Assembly (NCBI GenBank): GCA_019918135.1 | Contig: WBZZ01005625.1 | Span: 1-35,721 of the forward strand | Direction of reading: 5' to 3' | DNA: 35,721 bases | From: Paulinella micropora | Taxonomy: Eukaryota; Cercozoa; Imbricatea; Euglyphida; Paulinellidae | Shown: positions 1 through 9,086 of the stretch, piece by piece | Numbering within the stretch: the first letter of the stretch is position 1 | How the letters are laid out: every line of letters starts with the position of its first letter | Translations under genes and position numbers: made by a program | The notes under the pieces: generated by a model | The model's input: only the letters and a program-made list of their open reading frames with translations | The model's database searches: none | What the model was told of the DNA's origin: nothing

Positions 1-792
1 GAAACCTTAATGAAAAGATCACGCGCAGTATGCAAGAACAAATAATTAAATTTGGGTTCGACATATCTATCTCGAGTCAAGCTAATGTGAATGTCAACTT
101 ACTCAAGATAGACACGAGCAACACGCAGACGCGCCAAAGTGATCCACTTTCTGGGGTCAAAATTTCAGTAACAGTGCAAAAGAATCTCACTAAACTGAAA
201 AATTGACTCCTAGCATCGTTGCAAGAGGGGTGCCTTGCTAGTAAAGTTGTCTCATCAGATGCGGAAGAGGTCATTGTCAGACAAAATCAAGTGAGCTAAC
301 AATGATTCCTGCTGCACTAGTAACGTTGTCATGAGGCGCAGAGTCTTTGAATTTCCAAGCCACCAACAATCGCGCAACTTAGAAATTCAAATTCTTCAAC
401 AAGCAACAGTTCATCCTCAGAGAACCCAGCTTTTTGTAGCCTTTCATTCTTTCCCTGACTACGATGATTGAAATATTTTAAGGCAAGAAACATTGTACTT
501 GTGGGTGCACAATGGGGAAATCAATGGGAGACGAATGGTGAGAAAATATTGACAGCAAGATAAGGATTTTACCACGCGGGCCTGGAGTGTGGTCTGGTCC
601 CTGTAAACGTGGTCACCAATCCTTGAGGCATGAGCTACCATGTCGACGGTGCTTTTGTCAGCGCTTTTGATCTTGTTCCAGTGCTGGAGGAGAAGCGATG
701 AAAAAATCAAAATAACGAACCAAGGAAAGAGGAACGAGAAGATCCCGTCCGAAGAAACAAAGAAAAAAATCAGGGTTCGACGTATCTGAATG

Positions 793-824
793 CAGTAAGG
801 TAATTTTGAATACTTACCTCACTG
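793..824. repeat. Short imperfect inverted repeat
   Basis: The arms read AGTAAGGTAA and TTACCTCACT around a short A/T-rich loop. I can assign no function to it. It could be a decayed miniature element, like the other palindromes in this window. Confidence 0.4.
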
Positions 825-913
825 AATTTAGACCGAGAAAGAAGGAATTATTCCGTAGTACGTTCGATCTCGCGTAAAAGCAGCCAATCACGCCACATCA
901 TCGTCATTGTGTA

Positions 914-958
914 TTGGTAATTGTCTACCTCTGTCTGCAGGTGGTAGATAATTACCAA
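914..958. repeat. Hairpin with 16-bp arms
   Basis: The arm TTGGTAATTGTCTACC (914-929) pairs with GGTAGATAATTACCAA (943-958), with one mismatch and a 13-nt loop. This is a strong foldback in otherwise unremarkable DNA. It may be a miniature inverted-repeat element; no second copy was seen in this window. Confidence 0.6.
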
Positions 959-1111
959 GGGACCAGTAACTGAGAAAACAGTCCATCCGCAGAGGACCAA
1001 GTTTCCTAGTGTATTTTTTCGTTGCAAAGTTTAAATGATTTCTATCACAGGAATTACACTTGTGGCAGTAATTTCCGGGAGGTTAACCATATCATTGCAA
1101 GTTATATTTTC

Positions 1112-1140
1112 AGGAGTAGGGTCTACTCCGACTTTTTTTT
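1112..1140 (+). repeat. Hairpin repeat family 2, copy 1
   Basis: AGGAGTAG and CTACTCC flank a 3-nt centre, followed by GAC and a run of T. An almost identical unit lies at 2546-2575 in the same orientation, inside the predicted intron of gene A. The two copies bracket the last exon of gene A. Confidence 0.65.
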
Positions 1141-1420
1141 GTTATCACTCACTCATTGTAGCCTCCTTGTAATTTACAATTTCCAGTTTATGGACTCCCA
1201 GTCTAAGTGATGAAAGAATCACTATAAAAACATTCCCAGCTCTGGCGTGGCTTGCTGAATTTGTTACTGTCTGTCGTAATGTTGTTTTAACAAGTCATGA
1301 GCTGATAACAATCTAACTTAAATTAGACACAAAACATGTCTTGCTAGAAGCTAAATCAAACCTATTTCATTGCCACCACCCAAAATTAAATATCACATTT
1401 CAAAAGTAAAGCATTCAACA

Positions 1421-3105
1421 TTACAATTTCCTTTTCTTACTTTTTTTTTTGGGGGGGGGCGGTTCTTTTCGAGCCTTCATCGTCCGAATGCGCTGGTTTG
1501 TTGAGCGCGCGTGCTCAACAGAGTGAACGATGTTTAGATCTGGAAGATTCAGGAGCTTAACGTCTGTCGTGATGAGTCTCACCACGGTGTCCCTTATTCT
1601 TCTGGTGTCTTTTGTCAGTATGTCAACCTCTTTGCCCCAGTGAACGATCAGTGGCGGGTTAAATCTACGACCTTGTACAAGGTTGGACCCATCCGCGGCG
1701 CAAAGGAATAAGTTTTCGTCTGGCGTGATCTTGAATCGGACGTCCAGGTTGGGATCCTTACCTTGTCTGCGCAACTTCACCATGGCCTGCTGATCTTTTG
1801 CGGTGAGCTTTTCTTTTTTCTCAACGTACTTGCCCAAGAACACTTCTTGTTCCTGCCCATACCATCGCACCCTCATCCAGGTATCATGCTTGTGCCGATC
1901 CTTGAAGATCTTAACGACCTTGAACAGACAAACTGGCTGCTGTGCCGCTTCGCCTCCTTGGCCATACTCCACCCTCGCCAACACCATGTCCTGGGGCTGC
2001 AAGTAGCTCTTGCGTTTCTTGACCAGACTGCTTTTCCCATCGTCCTTCTTTTTCTCCTTGCCTTGGGTAGGTCGACCAGCATCTGGAAAGGGAAGCTCGA
2101 AACGATCCGGATCTTCAATATTTCCTTCGTGTGCGTTTTCCGCGTTAAGCAAGTGAAAAGCACCGCCAGGGCGAACATCCCTCGAGTCGACTGTCTGTGA
2201 AGGTCGAGAATTTTGAGGGCCATCACGATCGATGAAAAGATCCGTTGCGCGTCCTTCATTATCCTTGCCAACCGGCTGCCTCAATCTGGAAATTTGAGTA
2301 TTGCTTGTAGCTGTTGATTGCCGCTCGGTTTCCACCACAGTACCGGTGCCGAATCCTCCAGAAAAAGAATTTTCTGTCTGCGCTTGCTGCTGTACATTGT
2401 CAGGGCGAGGTTGTTGCTCTACATCTTCCCCAGATCCGACGTCCATGGCTTCAGGTTCTTGCGCAGATTCCTCCTGCTCGGGCTAAAAAGCAGATATTAA
2501 GGAACAGCATTTACATTCAAAGTTTCTTTCACAAGTTTGAAATGTAGGAGTAGACCCTACTCCGACTTTTTTTTTGTGTTGTTGTTTCGATATCAAGTTA
2601 CACAGCAACTTAGTATACAAAAACAGCACGGAACAAAACATAGCAACTGAACAGCATGGCTGGACCTCTTGTTTTTCTTCATGGTCGTTTTCCCCAAGCA
2701 GTTGTTTGTAAAACACCCACGCGTCTTCACCGGTGGTGTCCTCGTCCAGGATTAAGTTGCGCGTGCAGACTCCATATCCATGCAGCAGATGTCTTTTAAT
2801 TGCGTGTATTGCGTTTGTTTTCTTGGCGCGATTGATTTTATTTTCTTGATCAGAAAGTTTTTAACTGATGACGACGTCTCGTTGCGCCGATGCCCGCTCC
2901 AAGCACTCTCGACAGTCCTCCGACTGTTGCTTTAACTCTTTCGCACGAAACTTTCGCCAGTGGCGCAGCGTGTTTTCGGTCGGCTCACGACGCCAACCTC
3001 TTCGTGTTCCAGGTCCCTGCCAATGCTCGGCAGCAGAAGTGTCGGAATCGAAATACAGTTGAGATCATCCTCAACCGATGGGCATACATCTTTGGGTTTC
3101 GGGAG
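1421..3105 (-). pseudogene. Gene A: truncated C-terminal paralog of the DUF7869-like gene B
   Basis: Two exons can be read on the minus strand. Exon 3105-2666 joins exon 2482-1421 across a 183-bp intron (2483-2665; donor GTCCAG, acceptor TTTTTAG). The last exon is open and encodes the same C-terminal region as gene B: shared blocks include TWMRVRWYG, FLGKY, RFKITPDEN (RFRITPDEN in B) and VHWG. The tail is basic and Pro/Lys-rich, ending KKKSKKRKL. The upstream exon matches gene B around CTxNLxLDED and an LxxWxKxR segment. The intron falls at about the same place as the gene B intron 12786-12993. An in-frame TAA lies at 2861-2863, where gene B-type sequence would continue. Similarity to B stops near 3105, where AT-rich DNA begins, so the catalytic part is missing. 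I infer a broken copy. No function is known for the C-terminal domain. Confidence 0.7.
2546..2575 (+). repeat. Hairpin repeat family 2, copy 2 (in gene A intron)
   Basis: This is the same unit as at 1112-1140: AGGAGTAG, a short centre, CTACTCC, GAC and a T run. It lies within the predicted intron 2483-2665 of gene A. That intron lacks the CAACAG...CTGTTG element present at the equivalent intron of gene B. Confidence 0.65.
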
Positions 3106-3117
3106 AGAAAAAAATAA

Positions 3118-3478
3118 ACAGAAAATCACGCGAGATAATTTAATAGACGAATTTAATGTTGGCGATAGTGTGAGAAAAGAAAACAAACGGAATGTTTTTT
3201 CAAAAGGCGGTAAGACTTTCAGCAAAATTATTTATAAAGTCAAGGGACGTTCTGGATTCAAAATCATATTAAATAACGATGAGTTGGTAAGCCCACGTGA
3301 TTTATTGAAGACTGATTTTGATAAACCAATTGATGAAGAAAAAGATATGAAAGAGCAAACTAAAGAAGTTATTAAAGAGAAAAAAACAAAAGAATTATTG
3401 AAAAGAGAAGACATTCAACCAGAAAACATAAGAACTTCAAAGCGAGAAAAAAATGGTAAGGTAATATTGGATTTATAA
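3118..3478 (+). pseudogene. Integrase C-terminal-like fragment (Polinton/retroviral type)
   Basis: The frame is open from before 3118 to the stop at 3476-3478. Its start is not defined because it runs into the remains of gene A. It shows a FNVGDSVR block, then a GKTFSKIIYKV segment, a FKIILN strand and a SPRDLLKTD block. This order (FxVGDxVR, then SKxIYxV, then a final strand and DLL) resembles the small beta-barrel domain that follows the catalytic core of Polinton/Maverick and other retrovirus-like integrases. The catalytic core itself is absent. A lysine/glutamate-rich tail of about 55 residues follows. Codon use is much more AT-rich than in genes A-C, which suggests a separate origin. The assignment rests on pattern recall only; an uncharacterised domain of similar fold is possible. 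Confidence 0.4.
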
Positions 3479-3552
3479 GCAAAAAAAAATAAAAGGTCTC
3501 TATTTAAGTGAAGATACATCCTTCAGATTTGAACCCGCAACCTAAAATTTCA

Positions 3553-3825
3553 ATGACTACGTTGAACCCATTAGTGTCGCCACCTAATAGACCTGCCAAC
3601 GAAACAGGAAAAATGGTATTTGAAGTATTATCCAAAGTCTATACTTACCCATCAAATTCTAGAAATTCTATTTCCGCGAATATCACCATGCGACAAAATT
3701 TCACTTTTTTGTTGCGACATTTTTTCATTTTTGGGTTTCAGTGTCGCAGAGGTTTCAGCAGAATTTCGCTTTTTTGTTGCGACAAAATTACACTTTTTTG
3801 TCGCAGTAATGGACTTAATTCCTAG
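3553..3825 (+). CDS. Small unrecognised ORF in the AT-rich insert
   Basis: The chosen start is the ATG at 3553 (MTTLNPLV). The first 45 or so residues look protein-like (SPPNRPANETGKMVFEV). The rest is Phe-rich and overlaps a stretch of imperfect repeats around TTTTTTGTTGCGACA, so the true end is doubtful. It lies 75 bp after the integrase-like fragment and just before the ORF at 3809, on the same strand. It could be a small structural or accessory protein of the inserted element, or a decayed piece. No family was recognised. Confidence 0.25.
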   Translation: MTTLNPLVSPPNRPANETGKMVFEVLSKVYTYPSNSRNSISANITMRQNFTFLLRHFFIFGFQCRRGFSRISLFCCDKITLFCRSNGLNS

Positions 3826-4342
3826 TAGAAACAAAACTAAAACAGATTGGTTAGAGGAATACGAAATTCGCAGACCTTGTAAGGATAGACTAAATAAGGA
3901 TAAAATCGCTTGCGAAGAAAGAATTTCAAAAACTGATAAAGAAATTGCGCGTCTCGTTGAAAAGAAACAGACAGACGTAATTAAAGTTGATGCTATCGAT
4001 GAGATGTTAAAACGAATGACTATTGAAAATAATGAAGTAGAGGAGGATAAACTTATTCGCTTGAGAAAAAAGAAATTGGAAAAAAAAATAAACAAAGAAC
4101 GAGATAATTTCTATAAGTGGGAAAATGATAATCGTGGCCAACTTACCGCCATTGTCATGAATAGAATTCTCACTGGTATTGAAAAAGAACATTTATCGTT
4201 TAATGCTTCGTTTAACAAATACTCCAGTGATGGTATTAATGAATACGTAAATGATAGCATTAATAGAAATATTAAACGAGATCACAATAGAAACATGCAC
4301 AGAGTCTATAGAACCGAGAGTGCGGATAGCAACTCGGAATAA
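3809..4342 (+). CDS. Unrecognised basic coiled-coil-like protein, about 177 aa
   Basis: I start it at the ATG at 3809 (MDLIPSRNKTKTDW), after the repeat-rich leader; the open frame extends further upstream but that part looks non-coding. The protein is highly charged. A long Lys/Glu/Ile-rich stretch (residues about 35-110) is likely helical or coiled coil, and a Asn/Arg-rich end follows. There is no catalytic motif and no membrane segment. A 12-bp perfect hairpin lies 14 bp after the stop (4357-4388), placed like a 3'-end or termination signal. Codon use is AT-rich like its neighbour at 3118, so both probably belong to the same inserted element. The function is unknown. Confidence 0.45.
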   Translation: MDLIPSRNKTKTDWLEEYEIRRPCKDRLNKDKIACEERISKTDKEIARLVEKKQTDVIKVDAIDEMLKRMTIENNEVEEDKLIRLRKKKLEKKINKERDNFYKWENDNRGQLTAIVMNRILTGIEKEHLSFNASFNKYSSDGINEYVNDSINRNIKRDHNRNMHRVYRTESADSNSE

Positions 4343-4356
4343 AAAGACTTCGTGTA

Positions 4357-4388
4357 AATGTTGATTTTATAATACGAAAATCAACATT
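4357..4388 (+). terminator. Perfect 12-bp hairpin after the ORF at 3809
   Basis: AATGTTGATTTT (4357-4368) pairs perfectly with AAAATCAACATT (4377-4388) across an 8-nt loop. It sits just past the stop at 4342. Palindromic 3'-end signals placed like this are known in some large DNA viruses. Here the termination role is an inference from position only. Confidence 0.45.
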
Positions 4389-4569
4389 AATGGTTTTCTT
4401 AAAAACCAAGGGGTTTAACACCCCACTCTAATTCAAAGAAATTTCTATTCCACATGCTTTTGGTGTGTGTGTAATAGACTATGGGAGAGCCAAATGAAGT
4501 AGCAGTCACCAACTCGGCGAAATCAACCTCGCTGGGGGTGGTAAGACCTAACTCTATTGTTTCTCTTTA

Positions 4570-4944
4570 TTGATAATGAATGTGGTTGTAGGTTTTTGGA
4601 AGCCGTGGGGGGAACTTGAAACTGAAGCCTCTGCTGAGATTAAGAACCCCCGATTGGTTAGGGTTCCGAGGGATTTCGCTCAACTTGATAAGAAAAATAT
4701 AACTTCATTTCATGCTGAGCGAAAATATTTCGTTCGCAACCCCTCGGAGAGAACTGAGAACTATTCGTTCGCTTGGGTAGACCGAGATGAAACCATGAAA
4801 AATCCTAGGAAGAAAACATTCTTTCTGGCTTCGCTCGGGAAAGATGAAGAAGAAATTCTCGTCTTTCCATCGCTTTCAGCCTTGACGAAGAAGGTTGGCG
4901 GTGATGAAGGTTCTATCAATTGGGTTGTCCCACTTGAGTTGTAA
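4570..4944 (+). CDS. Unrecognised 120-aa ORF
   Basis: The open frame begins with two nearby ATGs (4576 is probable). It encodes a mixed-charge soluble protein with several Trp and Phe residues and a hydrophobic C-terminus ending WVVPLEL. No signal peptide, membrane helix or known motif is visible. GTAAGACC at about 4540 and TTGTAG at 4591 could be a donor and acceptor, so the ATG-proximal part may be intronic. The stop is followed about 135 bp later by a long hairpin (5081-5135). Its composition is closer to gene C than to the AT-rich ORFs upstream. It might be a host or element gene of its own. Confidence 0.35.
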   Translation: MIMNVVVGFWKPWGELETEASAEIKNPRLVRVPRDFAQLDKKNITSFHAERKYFVRNPSERTENYSFAWVDRDETMKNPRKKTFFLASLGKDEEEILVFPSLSALTKKVGGDEGSINWVVPLEL

Positions 4945-5080
4945 GAAAAAGGGACTTTGGTTATTAAAATAAGGGTTTTTGGATAACTTTTATTTTTTCT
5001 CTCAGTGCTCATGTGGAGGGCTCTTTGGGGTGTTTTGTGCTCTTGTATTGATAGTTCAAACTAGCAATAGGAGAAGAGAA

Positions 5081-5135
5081 ATGAAATTTATGAGGTCGTT
5101 TTAAGGCACGAAAAAACGACCCTTGTAAATTTCAT
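5081..5135. repeat. Long hairpin at the 3' end of locus C
   Basis: ATGAAATTTA and GGTCGTTTT pair with AAAACGACC and TAAATTTCAT, with a 3-4 nt bulge in each arm and the loop around 5103-5110. It covers the predicted stop codon (5132-5134, minus strand) of locus C. It also lies downstream of the plus-strand ORF ending at 4944, so it could be a two-way 3'-end signal or the terminal inverted structure of an inserted element. Confidence 0.5.
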
Positions 5136-5192
5136 ATTATACTACTAAGGTGCTGTCGTACGCCAACAACACAACGGCAAGAGCCTGATACA

Positions 5193-5246
5193 CAACAGAA
5201 CACTTTAGAAAAAATACTTGTTAATGATTAGAAACTATCTCTGTTG
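5193..5246 (+). repeat. 55-bp element, copy 1 (intron 5153-5251 of locus C)
   Basis: CAACAG and CTGTTG ends flank AAAAAATACTTGTTAATGAT. It occupies over half of a predicted 99-bp intron (donor GTACGC, acceptor GACAG), starting 4 bp inside the donor. Its orientation is opposite to the gene. Confidence 0.8.
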
Positions 5247-5454
5247 CGTACCCGAGAAACGTCGTGGGACCCCCTCAAGGTTGGCTTCCAGCGAGTATCC
5301 ACGACAGTGATGAGCAAGGAGTTGTAGAAGCCCGCACGATCGGCAGCATCCAAAACGGTTCCCATGTCGCACAGGGGAACATGGACTCCGACAAAGAACG
5401 AGGTCTTGTTTTCTTCTTTGCCAAGATATTCGTTCATGTCAGGTAGTGCAAGAT

Positions 5455-5509
5455 CTACAGAACATCCAAAACAATCATTACCGAGTATTTTTTCAAAACA
5501 ATCCTGTTG
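5455..5509 (-). repeat. 55-bp element, copy 2 (supplies the splice acceptor)
   Basis: On the minus strand it reads CAACAG, then AAAAAATACTCGGTAATGAT, then ends TTCTGTAG. The final AG is exactly the acceptor of the 89-bp intron 5455-5543 (donor GTACGT). The usual CTGTTG end has become CTGTAG. Confidence 0.85.
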
Positions 5510-6935
5510 AAAAAAACGGTACAACACCACGAAATTTACGTACCAACAAGTTGCAGCAGAGCGCAGAGATAGTCCATGTTGTCCCAACCACGATGGTCCC
5601 AGGTAGCCAGTTTCCAGCTCCACGGGGCGTTTAGATTGGCGTACTTGAATCGCAATTTGAAAGTGCTCGATTCCGAGTCCTCTTTCACATATTCAAGAAA
5701 TGATTTAATCTGGGGGCCTCCAATACCCAAGTACTTCGAAGTTAAGTGGAACAAAGTGTTCTTCAAGGATTTGGTAGATGACAGAATATCGATGTCTGGA
5801 TGGTGAATCGAAAGAACAGAAACAATTTCTGTCACGTTGCTTGCTTCGTCGTCGTCCTCGTCGTCAGGATATTTGATGTAAAAAGGAAACCTCATTGTGT
5901 TCAAGTCGCACTTCAAATCTGACGAAGAGGCCGAAGAGGACGAAGAGGACGAAGAAGAAGAGGATGAAGAGGACGAAGAGGCAAGGGACACCACCCAGAG
6001 CAGCCTTCGCAGCAGCATCTTTCCTGGCTTGGAAGCTAGTGTACGCCTGTTCCAGTTTTTGCTTGTCGAGCTCATCCAACTGGTCCCACAGTAGCTGTGC
6101 TTTCTTGATGTCTTGGTTTCCTTCCTGGTCGTCGTCGTCCTCTTCGTCGTCGTTGTCAGATCCCACCTTTCTGCTCTTGGCCGCTTTTGCTAACTTCAAA
6201 TTCTTTTTTCCAAATGCAGCAGACCTCGCGACGCTCTCCAGCATGTCCGATGTGATTGCAGGTCCGAGCAAAGATTTGATTTTCGCCAGCCTGAAATCAG
6301 TCTTCTCCCCAAAATGAGCTCCGATGACAACTAGCAAAGTGGTCATAGACTTGTTGGTTTGCAACCACTGCGTTGCGTCCTTACTTGTGAGCTTTCTCTC
6401 CTTTTTGGATGCTGGCGATGCACTCAAATGCCGGTGGTAAAGAAACCGCAGTCCGAAGTTCACTGAGAAATTGCTTGTTGACGGGGTTGTCATACTTGGT
6501 CAAGTCTGCCTGCGTGTTTCGTTTGCGTTGCGTATCAAGCCATTTCTTTTTTTCGTTCGACTCCAATAAGACTACTGCATTCCAAAGAGCGGTCGGCATA
6601 CACGCAACCGGAAAGGTGTTCTAGTTGTTCTTAAATTTGTTCGCGATTCGAATGGCAGTGTACTTGGTCCCCTTGTCCTTGCCATCTCAACTTCGTACAG
6701 CTAACTCGACATTCTTGGTGATATCTTCCTGTGTTGGCCAGGGTGTGTTCGGAACCAAGTCGGCTGCGGCTAGAATTTGCCATTTGGCTGCTTGAGTCAG
6801 TTTCCCCACTTGGCCGTCGCCCTTTCGAGCGCCGCACATTTGCTTCAGTGTGTAATCCAACTGTTTGCCCTTGCGTTTGTGTGGGATGTACTGCATCAGA
6901 TTCGTGCGAATTTGGTGGATCTACAAATCACAAGC

Positions 6936-6987
6936 AAACAGACACTTTGTAATCAATACCAAGTATTTTTTGAAATCATTTTTGTTC
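6936..6987 (-). repeat. 55-bp element, copy 3a (intron 6921-7076)
   Basis: On the minus strand GAACA, CAAAAAATACTTGGTATTGAT and CTGTTT can be read in order. It is one arm of an inverted pair with copy 3b; together they fill most of the 156-bp intron. Confidence 0.7.
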
Positions 6988-7015
6988 AATCTTTCAACAA
7001 AAAAAAGGAAAAAGT

Positions 7016-7071
7016 CAACAAAATAATTTTGGAAAAATACTAGGTAATGATGAAAACCAATGGTCTCTGAA
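7016..7071 (+). repeat. 55-bp element, copy 3b (intron 6921-7076)
   Basis: The plus strand reads CAACA, then GGAAAAATACTAGGTAATGA, then TCTCTG. It is inverted with respect to copy 3a with about 28 bp between them, the same layout as the palindrome at 14564-14755. Confidence 0.7.
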
Positions 7072-8553
7072 AGTACTTGTTCCCAGTACTGCGATTTTTT
7101 GTGCGTTGCAGCGGCAAGATTGCTCTGAAGACCCATCATGCGGATCTGGTGTTGATCGACGTTGACGTAGACTTTGGATGTGCAAAACAACAAGTTGGCG
7201 TGCTTTCCATCTGGATTCGCGACCAAGTGCTTCTTGATAGCCGCAACACCGTGGTTGCCTCCAATCACCAAGTAGTAGATGTCCTCATGCTTCGAATTCG
7301 GATACTTAGCTAAAATTTCAGGATTCGGCCATTCCAGAGGGTCGTCTTCTCTGACTTCTCCATCTTCATATAGGCCCTTTGCCTCAGCCAAAAACTGCTC
7401 CTTGCTGGCAAACTGGGTCCAGTTCTTCTGGTGACTGAAAAATTCATAATCGAGAGGATAGGAATCCTCCCCTTAAGTTTGCCTTGTTGTGTCAGTTTCA
7501 CTGCCACGACGTAGATGTCAGGCACATGACTAAAGCGATTGTGGCTGAGCAATTCCACGATCTGGTCCACATAATCCTTGTCTTTTAGACGCTGCTGAAG
7601 AAATTCTGGAGCCCTGAACATTCTTTCGACAGGAAGATCGAACTTGCGCACAATTTGATGGTGTTTCAAGGTCAGCAGAAACCTCTCGTCCTCAGTGACC
7701 ATGAACCTCTTTTGGTCCCTGTTCGCACCAAGAACTAAATCTTGACCCTGAAGAAGAAATTCCTCCTGTTCCTGCTGTCGAGACAGCGCCGCATCCGATG
7801 CTGCTTCCCGAGCAGTCTGCGTCTGGGACTTCTTGGGTTTCTTTTCCACTTCTTTTCCACGGTGCTGGTTTTATTGTTTTCTTCTTTTTTTCTTAGGCAA
7901 TTCCTCTTCTTCTTCCTCATCTTCTTCTGCTGCTGGTTCCTCCCCTTGAGCACCTTCTGCTTCTTTCTCCTCTGGTTGTTCCTCGTCAGCACCTTCTGCT
8001 TGTTGTTCTTCAACCTCTTCAACCTCCTCCTCTTCTGCACTTTCAGTGTCAGCCGGCTTTACTTTGCCTTTTCCTTTTGCTTTTTTTCTTTTCTTCAATC
8101 TTTTTTGTGACTGGCGTTTTTTCATTAATATCACACTCACGACTCGCCATCTTCTTCTGGTGTGTCCACATTCTGCTTCGTCTTCTGCTTCTTTGACTTG
8201 CGTCGAGAAGGCACCGGTGGCTTGTCCTGCTTGCTCTTCTTCTTTTTCTTTGCCGATGCTCCAGCGGTTTCTTCATCGTCGCCAGGCTGGTACTCTGAAT
8301 CATCTCTTGTTCGCTGTCCCCTTCGCCCGTCTTTTTGCGTTTTTTCTTCCCCTCCTTAGTACGTTTTGCAACTTCGCCAGTTGCAGTAACTTCGGCCTCA
8401 GAACTGAAAATGCTGGCGCTATCAGAAGTTTTTGCTCGTGCTAGGGCTTCAGTGCGAGTTTCCTTCGCGTTGTATAAGCCCATCTGCCCGGCTTTTTCCA
8501 CCATTTTGGTAAAATTGCTCTCAGAACCCCTGTGGTAACATGCACAGCCAACA

Positions 8554-8603
8554 CAACAAGCTTGGCGATCATTACCCTGTATTTTTTTTTAATGATTCTG
8601 TTG
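8554..8603 (-). repeat. 55-bp element, copy 4 (intron 8530-8652)
   Basis: On the minus strand: CAACAG, AAAAAATACAGGGTAATGAT, and a degraded right end (TTGTTG). It lies in the 123-bp intron with donor GTAATT and acceptor CCACAG. The splice restores a TGG codon (TG|G). Confidence 0.75.
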
Positions 8604-8914
8604 ACATACACAGCAATCAGAAACGAAAATCAAGAAAAAAAAGGCTAATTACCATAACTTCAGACTGTCGACATGGTCAGGGCTCGTCGCAAAACCGCCG
8701 TAAGTCTTCAAAGCTACCAGCATTCCAACAAAGAAATCCAACACCATCCCGGCTTTCATGCCGTTAGCTGTCAGTTCCTCCATCTTCATTTACCAGCACG
8801 CCGTGATGACTGCGAAAATCTGCAAGAATAGAAAAATCAAAAGCACTGAGTATAGACAGAACATACGTTGACATTACGAAATCAAGAGAAAAATGGGATT
8901 ATGTTGAAGTATGC

Positions 8915-8968
8915 CAACAGAACTTTGTAGAAAAAATACTCAGTATTCTTGAAATCAGCACTCTGTTG
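8915..8968 (+). repeat. 55-bp element, copy 5 (intron 8820-9086)
   Basis: CAACAG and CTGTTG ends are intact, with AAAAAATACTCAGTATTCTT inside. It lies in the 267-bp intron (donor GTAACT, acceptor CTTGCAG), opposite in orientation to the gene. Confidence 0.8.
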
Positions 8969-9086
8969 GATGAAATTTTTTTCTAAGCTTGTTTTTTTCT
9001 ATTTTTGTCCTATAAATTCTGATTCTGTCCGTTTTTCCGTAGTCAACACGCGGACATGACGTGGCAACAGAACCACAAAAAGTTAC

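Larger units (their letters stand above)
1..1420. other. Gene-poor stretch, no supported gene
   Basis: Only short open frames with no recognisable domain are seen here; I do not support any of them as genes. The stretch holds several short inverted repeats, listed separately at 793-824, 914-958 and 1112-1140. It lies downstream (3') of the minus-strand gene A, so part of it may be that gene's 3' flank. Confidence 0.5.
6921..7849 (-). other. ParB/Srx-like segment of locus C with adjoining intron
   Basis: The reading begins with the helical block RMFRAPEFLQQ, goes on through DIYVVAVKLTQQGKL, changes frame at the GGGG run (plus 7469-7472), and then reads YYLVIGGNHGVAAIKKHL and RMMGLQSNLAAATHK. 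In ParB-like proteins the GxxH loop and the later (H)N segment line the active site. Here Gly-Gly-Asn-His is kept but the later HN reads SN. The part from 7076 down to 6921 is an intron with two inverted copies of the 55-bp element; exons 7077 and 6920 join in phase 0. The fold assignment is from memory of the motif, with no alignment made. Confidence 0.5.

Noticed and set aside
5897..6317. Plus-strand acidic and Ser-rich ORFs
   Set aside because: They are shadows of the acidic/Ser tract of locus C on the minus strand, where splicing and domain content support the gene.
8050..8165. Tiny intron of about 30 nt (GTGAGT...CAG) in locus C
   Set aside because: The donor looks good, but removal does not restore the frame and the length is below normal limits. 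A run-length change in the purine-rich linker is simpler.
2861..8792. Variant genetic code with TAA/TAG read as Gln
   Set aside because: In-frame stops occur together with many frameshifts and also include TGA, while the intact LINE ORFs end at TAA. Decay explains all of it.
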